In this document: positions 51,571 through 61,558 of the stretch, in pieces
How positions within the stretch are numbered: position 1 is the stretch's first letter
Layout of the letters: each line of letters begins with the position of its first letter
Source of the DNA: Mortierella alpina
Taxonomy: Eukaryota; Mortierellomycota; Mortierellomycetes; Mortierellales; Mortierellaceae
Direction of reading: 5' to 3'
DNA: 64,000 nucleotides
Assembly: GCA_029449245.1 (NCBI GenBank)
Contig: JANATF010000006.1
Span: 1,240,001-1,304,000 of the forward strand
Notes under the pieces: generated by a model
Seen by the model: only the letters and a program-made list of their open reading frames with translations
Database searches by the model: none
Told to the model about the DNA's origin: nothing
Program-made: the position numbers and the translations under genes

Positions 51571-51898
51571 TGTCGTGAATCTGGGCAGGGCAAGGACAGG
51601 TTGACCTTTCACAAGGGCAAGAGGGCAGGGACAAGGGAAGTGGTAAGACAGGAGGGTTCAGGGTATGATCAAGGATGTATTCAAGTTACTAGGTAAAGAG
51701 CAACTGTAGAGAGGGAACTACAGACTATATATACTAAACACTGAGCCCAGCGCGTAATGCCGCTTTGACCCATAGTCACCAGTCAGGACATAATTCAAGG
51801 CATTCAGTAAAAAGGGGGCGCATGTCGACAAGGCATTAAAAGGCGAAATAAGGCTTGGCCTAGGATACTACGCTTATCCTAGGGCCGAGTACGCGACA
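51571..51898 (-). repeat. 5' LTR of element C (328 bp)
   Basis: Identical by eye to 39313-39640. Drives gag/pol of C leftwards. Confidence 0.95.
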
Positions 51899-51903
51899 GA
51901 ACC

Positions 51904-52524
51904 AGACCCCGTCGCGCTACACTCGTTGGTTGTACAACTGGACCCAGGATTGAGGCAGCGCCTGATTGATAGTTACCCGGATGACCCTAAACTCGGTCCT
52001 ATCTACGAAAGCTGCCTCCAGGGAAGTTGCCCCCAAAGATACTCACTCCACGAGAATCTTTTGTTTGTTGAACGACATGACACAAACCTTGTCTGCATTC
52101 CTCAGAAGTCTGACATTCGTCTCTCTCTCTTACATGATGCTCATGACTCAGCAATAGCAGGTCATTTGGGATTCGACAAGACGTATGAGCAACTCAGACG
52201 AGCAGCGTACTGGCCAAGGATCGCACGGGACACGAGGACGTACGTGGAGACTTGCGAAAGTTGCCAACGCAACAAGCCCAGTCGTCAAAGACCAGCAGGA
52301 CTTCTCCAGTCCCTTGATATACCGGATCAGCGCTGGGACACAGTGACCATGGACTTCATCGTTCAGCTGCCTAAGACGCCGCGAGGATTTGACGCCATCA
52401 CAGTCTTTGTGGACAAGCTGTCAAAGCAAGTCCACTTCGTGGCCAGTAAGACGACCGACACTGCCCCTGACGTCGCTCGGATCTTCTTTGACAACATTTT
52501 TCGGCTGCATGGAATGCCCACCGC
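51904..52524 (+). pseudogene. element B pol, part 2: integrase N-terminus
   Basis: Continues from 39312 after one GAACC copy (EP-DPVALHSLVVQLD). Carries the integrase zinc finger and first catalytic Asp region (TMDFIVQLP). The frame enters the solo LTR after MPTA and stops within a few codons. Confidence 0.92.
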
Positions 52525-53428
52525 TGTGGTGTAGCAAATGCGATGTCCTCTCTTTCTTGCTTTTGATTTGTAGTACTTTGGCAACATGAATGCCCAGGTG
52601 GTGGCACGTACTGCACCGCCCTGTTGCCTTGAATGATTTCTGTGAAATAAAAAGAGCACCGACCCCGAACCTTGGTTCGTGGTCTGTTTCCCTCCCAAAG
52701 ATTTGCCTTGTCATATTTTGCCACAACTGCTGCTGAAACATTCATTCATATCGAACCTCCACGATCAAACCCACACACACTGGCTGTCCCCACGCGAGAG
52801 ACGCTACTCTACCATAGCTTTGCCCGCCAACAGCGAGAGCTGAGCAAGAGTAGAGACGGGTTTCCCCTCTATTTCCATTCCACCTGTCCGTACGCAATCT
52901 GTTAGAAGCCATCTTTGTCCCTCCTGGCCCTCCGCTGCTGCTATCACCGCAGCGACCGCTAGGTAATAACCATGTTGCCTTAGCGACCAAGAATGGAGCG
53001 CGTTGCAGACCACTTTGGCCAATATTCTTGCACAGGAATCAAGAGCGAGCCCTTTGAGATGATGAGTCCTTACCCGCTGTGGGTCGTATTATTTTATTAG
53101 ATACATACTAGTTTTGCTTCCCTTCTTCTCTCAGAGTCTTCTTGTGGACCAGCGTTCCCCACCGGTCCTCATAGTAAGTTACTCATGAGTTAGTTCATAT
53201 TTGTTATCTCCTTGAGACAGAAACACTTACCTTTAAGTAGTCATTCTCTCATAGAGTGAATCCCTTTTTGGACTTGATCCTTCCCCCAGTCTTGCGCGTC
53301 CGTTAATCGTTCCCACGATCAACTTGTAAGTGCGTTGGTGTTTCCTCTCTCGCTTTTCTTCCTAGTTCATGATGAACAGATATTCATATATTAGTATGTT
53401 TCTTTTGATGTAGACCAACGACACCACA
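52525..53428. mobile_element. 904-bp solo LTR in element B integrase, TSD CCGC
   Basis: Starts TGTGGTGTAGC and ends CGACACCACA; CCGC at 52521-52524 and 53429-53432. Removing it restores MPTAIVSDRDTKF. Twin of 31154-32057 in opposite orientation. Confidence 0.93.
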
Positions 53429-53432
53429 CCGC

Positions 53433-54324
53433 CATAGTCTCGGACCGCGACACCAAGTTCACCAGCCACTTCTGGAAAGAACTTCATCGCCTCATGGATG
53501 TCAAGCTCGCCATGTCAACTGCATTCCACCCACAGACGGACGGCCAGACGGAAAGAGCCAATCAGACGCTGGAGATCATGCTGAGGGCGTTCGTGGACCA
53601 ACAACAGACGAACTGGGACCTACTCTTGACTGCTGCAGAGTTCGCTTATAACAACGCCACCAATGCCACCACAGGATTCTCCCCATTCTTTCTGAACGCC
53701 GGCTTCCATCCACGTGTACCAGCCGCGCTGCTCCTGCCCCCGAGCACACTCATCCCCACGGTAGAAACGTTCGTGACCAACCAGCACACTTCCTTGACCA
53801 TCGCAAAGGAGGCCATAGCATTGGCACAGGAACGACAGGCCAAGAACGCGGACACACGACGCCGAGACCACACGTTCAAGGTTGGAGATCAGGTGTTACT
53901 GAACACGGACCATATCACAGTCGCCGCGGACCAAAACCAGCCCTCACGCAAATTGCAACCTCGTTTCATCGGACCCTATACGCTGTTGGAGCAACACTCG
54001 CCGGTCTCATTTCGTGTTGAGCTACCGCCGACCATGAAGATTCACGATGTGTTCCACGTGGACCGCTTCCAAGAATATAAGCCTTCACCAGAAGCCCTTG
54101 GACCACGAGCACCCGCCAGGCCTCCACCAGAAATCATTGGCGGCGAAGAGGAGTACGAGGCTGAAGGCATCCTTGAGTACAGACGCTACCGCCGTCAACA
54201 CCAGTTCCTCATCCTTTGGAAGGGTTACCCTCGCAGCTCCGCCACCTGGGAACCACTCGGCAACCTCTCTCATTGCCTCGAGTTGGTTGAAGAATTTAAA
54301 ACAGCACATGGGATCCATTTTTAA
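53433..54324 (+). pseudogene. element B pol, part 3: integrase core and chromodomain
   Basis: VSDRDTKF, HPQTDGQTERANQ, GPY/F and chromodomain as in element A, ending at a TAA 54322-54324, followed by the polypurine tract AAAAGGGGAAGG and the 3' LTR. A few residues differ from A (FQEY for FQDY, IIGG for IIDG). Confidence 0.92.
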
Positions 54325-54334
54325 AAGGGGAAGG

Positions 54335-54434
54335 TGTAACAGTAGTGTCCAGTCACAACGACTATATAGAGTAGAGTAGTACGATACCTGTAAATACATT
54401 CCTTTTCCACCTACTTGACCTGACCCCTACTACA
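54335..54434 (+). repeat. 3' LTR of element B (100 bp)
   Basis: Identical by eye to the 5' LTR; followed by AGTTC of element E. Confidence 0.93.
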
Positions 54435-56428
54435 AGTTCTGTACTAATGAAAGAGTGCGATGCGCCTGTGTCTAATAGTGCTTTGTGCTTGTCACCAAAT
54501 ATCATCACATCGACAAAGAGCCTGTTGTCTTCGTCTACGAGTTTCGTCTTTTTCTTTGTGATATATCCTTTATGATTTGGAACGAACGTTGCTGCATAAT
54601 TAATTGGCATCCAAGGAACATTGTACATGTAACGATATGTGTCTGGTTCTTGTTGCATTGTCATTCCCTCGAACTCTCTGATTTGATCGTCCTCAGTAGG
54701 AAATTGCTCAATTGGATACCATGCTTCATGATCCTTAATCTCTGCATCGTTGCAGGGTTGCTCGATGCTACTACTCTCCTCCTCCTCCTCGGAAGATGAT
54801 GCATCACTGGGATCCAGAGCGTGGATGGATACTCCAGCGTTCTTTACATTATTGTTGTTGGTTGCATCATTGTGTAACGTTGTACTACAGACTTTATTGT
54901 TCATATTCTTATTACCCCACAAAGTTTTGATGGTGGTGCTTGCTAGCACGTTGCTTAGCGTGGTAGGGATGACCTTAATCGGAGCGATGGTTGGCATTGC
55001 TGCCAGAGCCGGAGCCTGTGGTAGTATATTGACTTTGGCGTTAGTTATTGCTTGTGAACTAAGGGACCGTGCATTGACGATAGGGATGGCGTTGACATCA
55101 TTACCTCTATGGTTGTTAAAGGGACGCTGACGTTGAGCATTGTGTCCGGAGGAGGAACTTCCACGCATGTTTGAGGAACCTTGATCGCCGCGTCCATTCC
55201 TGCAGTTGTCTGCGAGGTGTCCGGGCTTGCCGCATTGACCGCAGACTTTGCAGTCTTTAGTATCATGCGAATTGTTGTCACCATGACCATTAACGCAGTA
55301 GTATTTACTACCGCTAGGCTTGGGACCTTTGGAATCAACTCTGCCCTTGACCTTGGAGGTGAGAGATTTCTTGCTTGGGGATGGCTCGGAATCGTCATCA
55401 TCCGAATCAGACTCAAGTGCTCGTTTCTTGGCATTGGCTTCATCGGGACCGTCAATCGTTTCCAGGTAAGAGCAGTACTCTTTGATGGAGGTGAGAGACT
55501 GCACGTCCTTCCGAGTTGCTACCATGTACTTGAGTTCGACCATGGAGTTGACCATCGACGGTAGGGCTTGCTTGACTCCTTCCAACGTTGCACGGTCAGT
55601 GTCCGGTAACTTGTTCAGGCGGACGCTTCTGCGGATACGGTATGCAAACTCACGGTAGAGCTCGTTCTTGCGGATTCCTCCCGAAATGACTGCTTGAACG
55701 GCTGCCTGACGCTGCTGGGGTGTCAGTGTGATGTCAATGAAGACCTCTTCGCATTTCTCCCAGGTCCGTTGCAACTCTGGTATCTCATCAAGGGCTTCCT
55801 TCAGGCGACGCTGGGTGTCATCAATCAATACGGCCACGATTAGCAGACGGTGCGCCATACTCTTGAAGTTCGTACCATAGCTGCTGCTCAGGACCGCATG
55901 GAACTTGTCCAGGAAGACATGTGCTTTCGAGATAACATTGTATGGCTTGCCGGTACCGAGTGTCTTAGGGCCGAAACGGGGACTATCGTTGCCGAGTACA
56001 GCCATTGTCTCTTTTTTGTGCGCTTCGACCTTGGGTTGGACCTCTATTGTCGTCTGAGGGTCCTCAGCGTACTGGCAGTTCTTGAAGGCTTCCTCGAATG
56101 TCGCAATGGCTGCCTTCATCCTGTCGAGCCGTTCCTTGTGTTCGTCGATGTCCTCCTGCTGCACCGTTCCGTCTTGCGTGTAGAACTTCATGACTAGGTC
56201 CATGTGGTCGTTTGCCGCTGCCTTGAATTGATCACGCATTATGCGCAACCGATTACGTGCCTTCGCAAGCCGTTCTTGATCGCTCACGACGGGTTCCGGC
56301 TTGGGTACAGGGGCATCATCCATTATCGAGTCTTCATCGTTGGGCGACGGTGAGATTGACAACCTCTGGATGCTGCCATCGAGGATGCCATTAGATGCCT
56401 CGATGACTGGTGTGGTCGACTGGTCCAT
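54435..56428 (-). pseudogene. element E gag and start of protease, cut off from its pol
   Basis: 664 codons from ATG 56428 (MDQSTTPVIEAS). Acidic/helical gag (KARNRLRIMRDQFKAAANDHMDL; FLDKFHAVLSSSYGTNFKSMAHRLL), a CCHC knuckle (CGQCGKPGHLADNC) and a basic, Ser-rich tail. The protease start IFGDKHKALLDTGASHSFIS reaches the B insertion. The next codons are found at 25891. With the join the gag-pol frame is continuous without frameshifting. Confidence 0.9.
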
Positions 56429-56510
56429 ATTAAGATTGGGTTGGATGGATGGATGGATGAGTTGATCCACTAGTGACCAAATGATCCGTCTTGGGTTCGT
56501 TAAAAAAAAA

Positions 56511-56647
56511 TGGAAAATATAACCGGAATTGAAGTAACGAGACAAGAGAGGGATCTGTTTATTCGCCAGGAACCGGAATCTAAATAGGTTCGGTTCCTGG
56601 GGCTCTGTCTAGCTACTATTGTCATGTGATCTGGCCAATACGGTGCA
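56511..56647 (-). repeat. 5' LTR of element E (137 bp)
   Basis: Reverse copy of 29239-29375; adjoins the LINE-1 ORF1 target copy ATGCG at 56648-56652. In coding sense the LTR is followed by nine T and AACG. Confidence 0.93.
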
Positions 56648-56679
56648 ATGCGCAAACAAGCCGAGCAAGAATTTCTACT

Positions 56680-56719
<40 letters not shown>

Positions 56720-58199
56720 AACAACCCCGATGGAGAAGACGCTGTCATGGACAACAGTGCTGAATGGCACAAGGTGGTTCGCATCAAGGACCACATGGAC
56801 GGAGCCATCATTGAGGCAAAGCACCTCTATGGAGAGACCGAGAAGGAGAAGCTCAAGGAATTGTTCGACATCTTCGAACAGACTCAAGTGCACTGCATTC
56901 AGGGACCGACCAAGATCAAGTATAACGATGGAGTAGGATACTGTATGAGGTTCGAGACGGAGCAGGAACTGCAAAAAATCCTGGACATCAGGCATGGAGT
57001 TACCGACGCTGCTGGCTTCGAGACCGAAGTACCAATGTTCCGCAGGATGGCCCACTCCTCGCGACAGGCGGAGGTAGCGCGCACGGTTGAGGTATATGGA
57101 ATCCACCCACGCACCCCCGAAGAACGCATCCGATCAGCGCTGTCTCGTTTTGGAGACATCGAGAGCGTCCGCATCCGAGCCTGCGCCAGAGGCATCAAGT
57201 CCACCGCAAGTGTCGTCTTCGACCAAGGGAGCAGTGTGAAAAAAATCAAAGAGGAGAGGTTAACGGCGGTTTTGTGGGAAGGGACCTCGCGCTTGCGCAA
57301 GATTGGTGACGAGATGGTTGAATGGAACCTGAGCTTTGTGGCAAAGCTGTCGTGTCTTCCATCTGGAACAAGCACTATGGATCTGCGCACCCTTCTGGGT
57401 GAAGGGAGAGCTGATTTCATCACCGTGCCAAAGATCTTTTCGAGAGACGGACGTATGCAACGTTTCCAGAGAGAGGCATTTGTGTACTTCAAGTCGGAAG
57501 AAGATTTGAATAAGGTAACGGCGACACCAGTGAAGATTGGGGAAATCCAGGCGATTTGGGGTTCCACCGAAGAAAAGAGGTGCCGCGGATGCCACAAGCT
57601 CGGACATATTCAAAAGGACTGTGAGATCTACAAAGAGGTTTTGAAGACAAAGGAACACATGAAAATGGTGAGAGAATACCAGCGAGGAGGCGCACTCAGG
57701 GTCACAAAGGAAAGGTCTTATGCGTCGTTGGCAGGAGGCAGTAACAGTGTCAAAACAGAAACGCAGCAACAACACGGAACGGAAAAACCAACAGCGACAC
57801 AGCAACAAGCGGCAGCGACGAAAACGGGGAACACGGATACAGCACCCCAGCACAAAGGATGGGAATAGAAGACGAATGAACTGCAGGCGACAATCAATCG
57901 CCTATCTGGTGAACTGCAAAAAGTGATTGCGCATAACCAAGTGCTTATGTACCTGGTTATTCAAATGATCTCAAACAACATGGGAACGACGATCCCTCCG
58001 GAGCTATTAGTGAGTGCAGGTCTGAGCGGCGATTCGAGCAAGAATGCGATGAAGGGTAAAGCAAAGAGTGCGAAGGGCGACATGACAACGGCCATTTTAC
58101 CAACAAATGAATCACTTGCGGGAATTATGGGTTTAATTACTGGCAATATTCCGGCGCACACAGCAGTGGCTGTTCAAGGAAAGGGACACGGAAAGACAC
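56648..58199 (+). pseudogene. LINE-1 ORF1, main part
   Basis: Continues from 29376 with a polyQ run. Two RRM-like segments follow (ARTVEVYGIHPRTPEERIRSALSRFGDIESVRI; SFVAKLSCLPSGTSTMDLRTLLGEGRADFI), then a CCHC knuckle (CRGCHKLGHIQKDC) and a Gln/Thr-rich tail. An in-frame TAG at 57866-57868 interrupts it, but the same frame continues with a helical segment (TNELQATINRLSGELQKVI) to 58199, where a solo LTR cuts it. Without that LTR it would end at a TAG overlapping the ORF2 ATG (ATGTCTAG, 58811-58818). It binds the element RNA in the nucleoprotein particle. Confidence 0.85.
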
Positions 58200-58788
58200 T
58201 GTGATGAAGCGGTTGCAGTTTGGAGTAAAAATAGCACTCTTGAGTTTGTGTGCTGCGTGAAAATAAATACCGGGCAGAGAACAAATTTTGTTCCAGGTCC
58301 TTTTTTCTTCCACTCGAGTTTGAACATCATGTTTTAGATAGCCTTGAAAACAACGCTTGCTTTCCCACTTTCTCTGATACCCCTACTGTAGGATTGGTAT
58401 TGCCTTTCCATAGCTTGTCGCTCCGCACACGGAATAGGCGATCGAGCAAGAGTAAGGACGGGTGCCGCGTTCTTCATCGTATTACTTTTTCCTCAACTTG
58501 TGCCCCCCCCAGTTGTCGACCCCTTTGATCTGGTTATTATGATCAATTGTACCACCTCTCTATGTGTCCGAGGTCTCCTTCACTGGTAGAACTTCGGATA
58601 CATCGATACACTATGACGAGATGCGCAATTGCTCCCCGAGTTTCCTACATGTTTTGTCACACTTTCCCCCCGCCGTTGCTCGTCCTCGAACATCGACCTT
58701 GCTCAGTACCAAAACGTGCGGAGGTAACTCTTGTACACCTTTGAGCTCCCCAAGCACCTTATATACAAGAGAGAGTTACTTCACCACA
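58200..58788 (-). mobile_element. 589-bp solo LTR between LINE-1 ORF1 and ORF2, TSD ACAC
   Basis: Starts TGTGATGAAGCGG and ends TTACTTCACCACA; ACAC at 58196-58199 and 58789-58792. Inverted relative to its close relative at 15000-15514. Confidence 0.88.
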
Positions 58789-58810
58789 ACACCCCCCACT
58801 CCGACCCAAA

Positions 58811-59534
58811 ATGTCTAGCCACACCCCAAATGATAACATTCCGGAGAGCGAGGAGAATGAGGTGTACGACACGTTGAAAATCGGGTCTTTTAACATACGA
58901 GGAGCAAAAACAGCGCCTAAAGTGGAGGCGCTGTGTTGCTGGGGTGAGCTGAAGGAGATGGATATCATCGGTATCCAGGAGACAAACATGACAAGAGGAG
59001 CAACAGCCAAGCTGTTCAAAAATGAAGCAAACAGACGCACAGACAACCACGACTATTATCATATCTTTTGGGGACACGGTAACGAGGGCGAAACACAAGG
59101 AAGCGGCGTGGCGCTTCTAATATCCCCATCCTGGCGTGATCACATACAGCGTCAAGTAGCGTTCAAAGGTCGCGCTCAGGCGGTGGATTTTCACTTCAAG
59201 ACGGGTTTCAAAATTCGCATTCTTAATATTTATCTATCTAGCAGAAACGACAGGTGCAGTGAGGCCGTCGTCAATTGGATCAAGAACGAGTACGGCAACG
59301 CGAGACAACTTGGATACGGGGTTGTGATGCTGGGGGATTTTAATGGCGTTATGAACCCAAGGATGGACCGCTCTAGAGCTAGCAACAACAGCCGCCCAGA
59401 GACTCCGCTCTTACAATGGATCGAACTGCAACCTTTGCATGATTCCTACCGGCTACTCCACCCTACCACAAAAGGCTTCACTTTGGGAGACAAAAGCAGA
59501 ATCGACATGATCTTTGTCAGCACATCGCTGGCAG
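58811..59534 (+). pseudogene. LINE-1 ORF2, part 1: AP-like endonuclease
   Basis: ATG 58811. EEP-fold motifs in order: IGSFNIRGAK, GIQETNM, YHIFWGHGN, GSGVALLIS, VVMLGDFNGVMN, LHDSYRLLHP and SRIDMIFVS. It nicks target DNA for target-primed reverse transcription. The frame is cut by a solo LTR at 59535 and resumes after it (TSLA-ERFMTAGIKP) with the last motif SSDHHMA. Confidence 0.9.
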
Positions 59535-60544
59535 TGTGGTGAAGGTACTCTAGATACGTAAAAATAGACTATCTGGTAAACAACATGAAACTAGTCTGGC
59601 CAATGATAAGAAAACTACATGTGAAAATGCCCTTACGTTTGATCGTATGATCTGATTTCCGTTGGGGGGCAATCGGAACTGCGCAGACCAAACAGTGGTC
59701 GCTATCAGTCAAGAAAAAGGGCTGGGGTAGAATATTCATATGATAAGTGACTAATACAAAAAGTGCCAGATAGCAGCATGCCAACCAGAAAATCACTTAC
59801 TGTGAGAGCCGCTTGGGGGACTCGTGGTTCTCACAGGGTGTCTCTCTTGGGGGCGAAGAGAAGAGAGAATCTATCTATCAATATCTAAGGTAACGTCGAC
59901 ACACGCAGGTTAGGGACCTGTATAGACCTTGGGACTCCGTCGGGACTCCCGTACAAGCTGCAATAATACGCCGAGGGGTGCTGTTCTTGGTCCTCCTCTC
60001 ACATCGCTAGTGGTCCATTATCGTACCTGACAAGAGGCCGGGGGGCTGCGGGCCTCTGTGGTGTCGGATGCTTGATACGGCAGGGGAGGGAACGGGACTG
60101 TAGTTGTGTTCGAGAGGGGACGATGAGAACTGTAGGGGACGGAGGTCGAAAGACACACCTGTCTCGTCTCTGCTCTTGCTGTGGCCGCGGTATATATGTG
60201 TGGGAGAGCTGTGGCAGAGTAACTAACCGCAATGGTTGTCAGTGAGGTGAGAATGAGTGTGGGAACGATGTTCTTACAATTCAGTGTATATGATACGATT
60301 TTGGGGAAGGAAACAGACCCCGAACCGAAGTCCAAGGCTGGGGCTTCTTTTATGGGCTATAAATTTAGGGTGCTATACTGAAGCTATATAAAATTGATGT
60401 GTTCATAAGGTCTATACTGAATAGAGAGGGTAGCAGGATTTTGATATTATAGAGGGAGGGCGGATGAGAGAGCGATCCTGGCTTCGCAGTGGTCCTGTAC
60501 TATTTCCCTGCTATTTTGGGCGGGTCCCCAATCTCTTCGTCACA
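59535..60544 (+). mobile_element. 1,010-bp solo LTR in LINE-1 endonuclease, TSD GCAG
   Basis: Starts TGTGGTGAAGG and ends CTCTTCGTCACA; GCAG at 59531-59534 and 60545-60548. The longest and best-bounded copy of the TGTGRTGAAG family; 15657-16647 and 19506-20147 align to it. Confidence 0.92.
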
Positions 60545-61558
60545 GCAGAGCGATTCATGACAGCGGGTATCAAACCACTAGGAGACACGGTATCGAGCGA
60601 TCATCACATGGCCACCCTCACTATGACGCTGCACGGAACACAACACCTGACCCGGCAGACTGCTCGGAAGTTCAAGACACCAAAAGGATTCCGATTCCAG
60701 CTCAAAGAGACAAGCTTAGAGCAGTGGACGCTGTACGCATCCGAACTGGACGAGACCCTGAGGAAGAACATGTCCGAGGACGACTATGGACTACAGACAC
60801 CAGCCGAGGAGGATGAGGAGCAGGAGGTGGCAGATTACATGACACTCGACATTGACAAAATCTGGAACTGGTACTCAAAAACAGTGCTCATCACTGCTAA
60901 GAAAACACTGCCAGGAAGGGTGGTGGGCCGATCAGGAGTGCGGCCGGGCTCTGAAATCGACATTCGCAACATCATCAGAGGACTGGCCCGGTTGAAGAAG
61001 GAGTCGAAGGAGATGGAGAAGGGCAACGCGGCAGGGTCGGAGACCAGCGCGACGTGGGAAACCCTACAAGATGAGTGGACACGAGTGGCGAAATTCATCG
61101 AGATGTACAACAACATAGACGGTGCAGAAATTGGACGCCTGGAAGAAACGCCCGCTTTGAGAGCGACAACAGAGGACTGGCGGACCTGGAGGAAAGAGGT
61201 CAAGAAAATATGGGATGACGCCATTGTTAGGCTCCACGCGGAGCGAGTTGTCGATACCAGGAGTTCAATCAAGGAGGCCATTGAGAAACGATGCGAGCAG
61301 CTCAAGACGGCTACTGGAAAAATGCTAGACAAGATTCTGAATCGATCCCGTGGCAAGGTCGTGATTGACAGAGTCCAAGCAGTGGTGGATGGCATTGCAG
61401 TCAATATTCTAGAGCCTGGTGCGATCAAGCAACATGTCATGGAATGGTTCCACAAATGGCATGGCCCACGAGCGTCGACAACACCAGAAGCAGGGTCACG
61501 TTGGGACAAACAGTATAACCCGAAGGAGTGGATCGATGAGGAATGGTACCAGGCTTGA
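60545..61558 (+). pseudogene. LINE-1 ORF2, part 2: endonuclease end and linker
   Basis: Ends the endonuclease (SSDHHMATLTM) and runs through a charged helical linker (RIWNWYSKTVL-like, KKIWDDAIVRLHAER). It terminates at TGA 61556-61558 (EEWYQA-stop). The RT frame opens at the overlapping ATG in TGATG. In an intact element this should be one frame, so a one-base loss is likely here. Confidence 0.85.

Larger units (their letters stand above)
39313..51898 (-). mobile_element. Ty3/gypsy chromodomain element C, carrying element D
   Basis: LTRs of 328 bp at 39313-39640 and 51571-51898, identical by eye; TSD GAACC at 39308-39312 and 51899-51903. Without D (43646-50648 plus TSD) it is 5,578 bp. The polypurine tract AAATGGGGGGGT precedes the 3' LTR. 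Complete gag and pol apart from the D insertion, so it was intact until D arrived. Confidence 0.95.
35682..54434 (+). mobile_element. Ty3/gypsy chromodomain element B, carrying C, D and a solo LTR
   Basis: 100-bp LTRs at 35682-35781 and 54335-54434. Removing element C (39313-51898) and the solo LTR (52525-53428) with one TSD copy each leaves 5,254 bp and a continuous gag/pol. The right flank AGTTC (54435-54439) is the partner of GAACT beside element A, i.e. the duplication made when B entered the protease of E. The left flank (GTCGC, hAT DNA) does not match, which points to the inversion. Confidence 0.93.
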
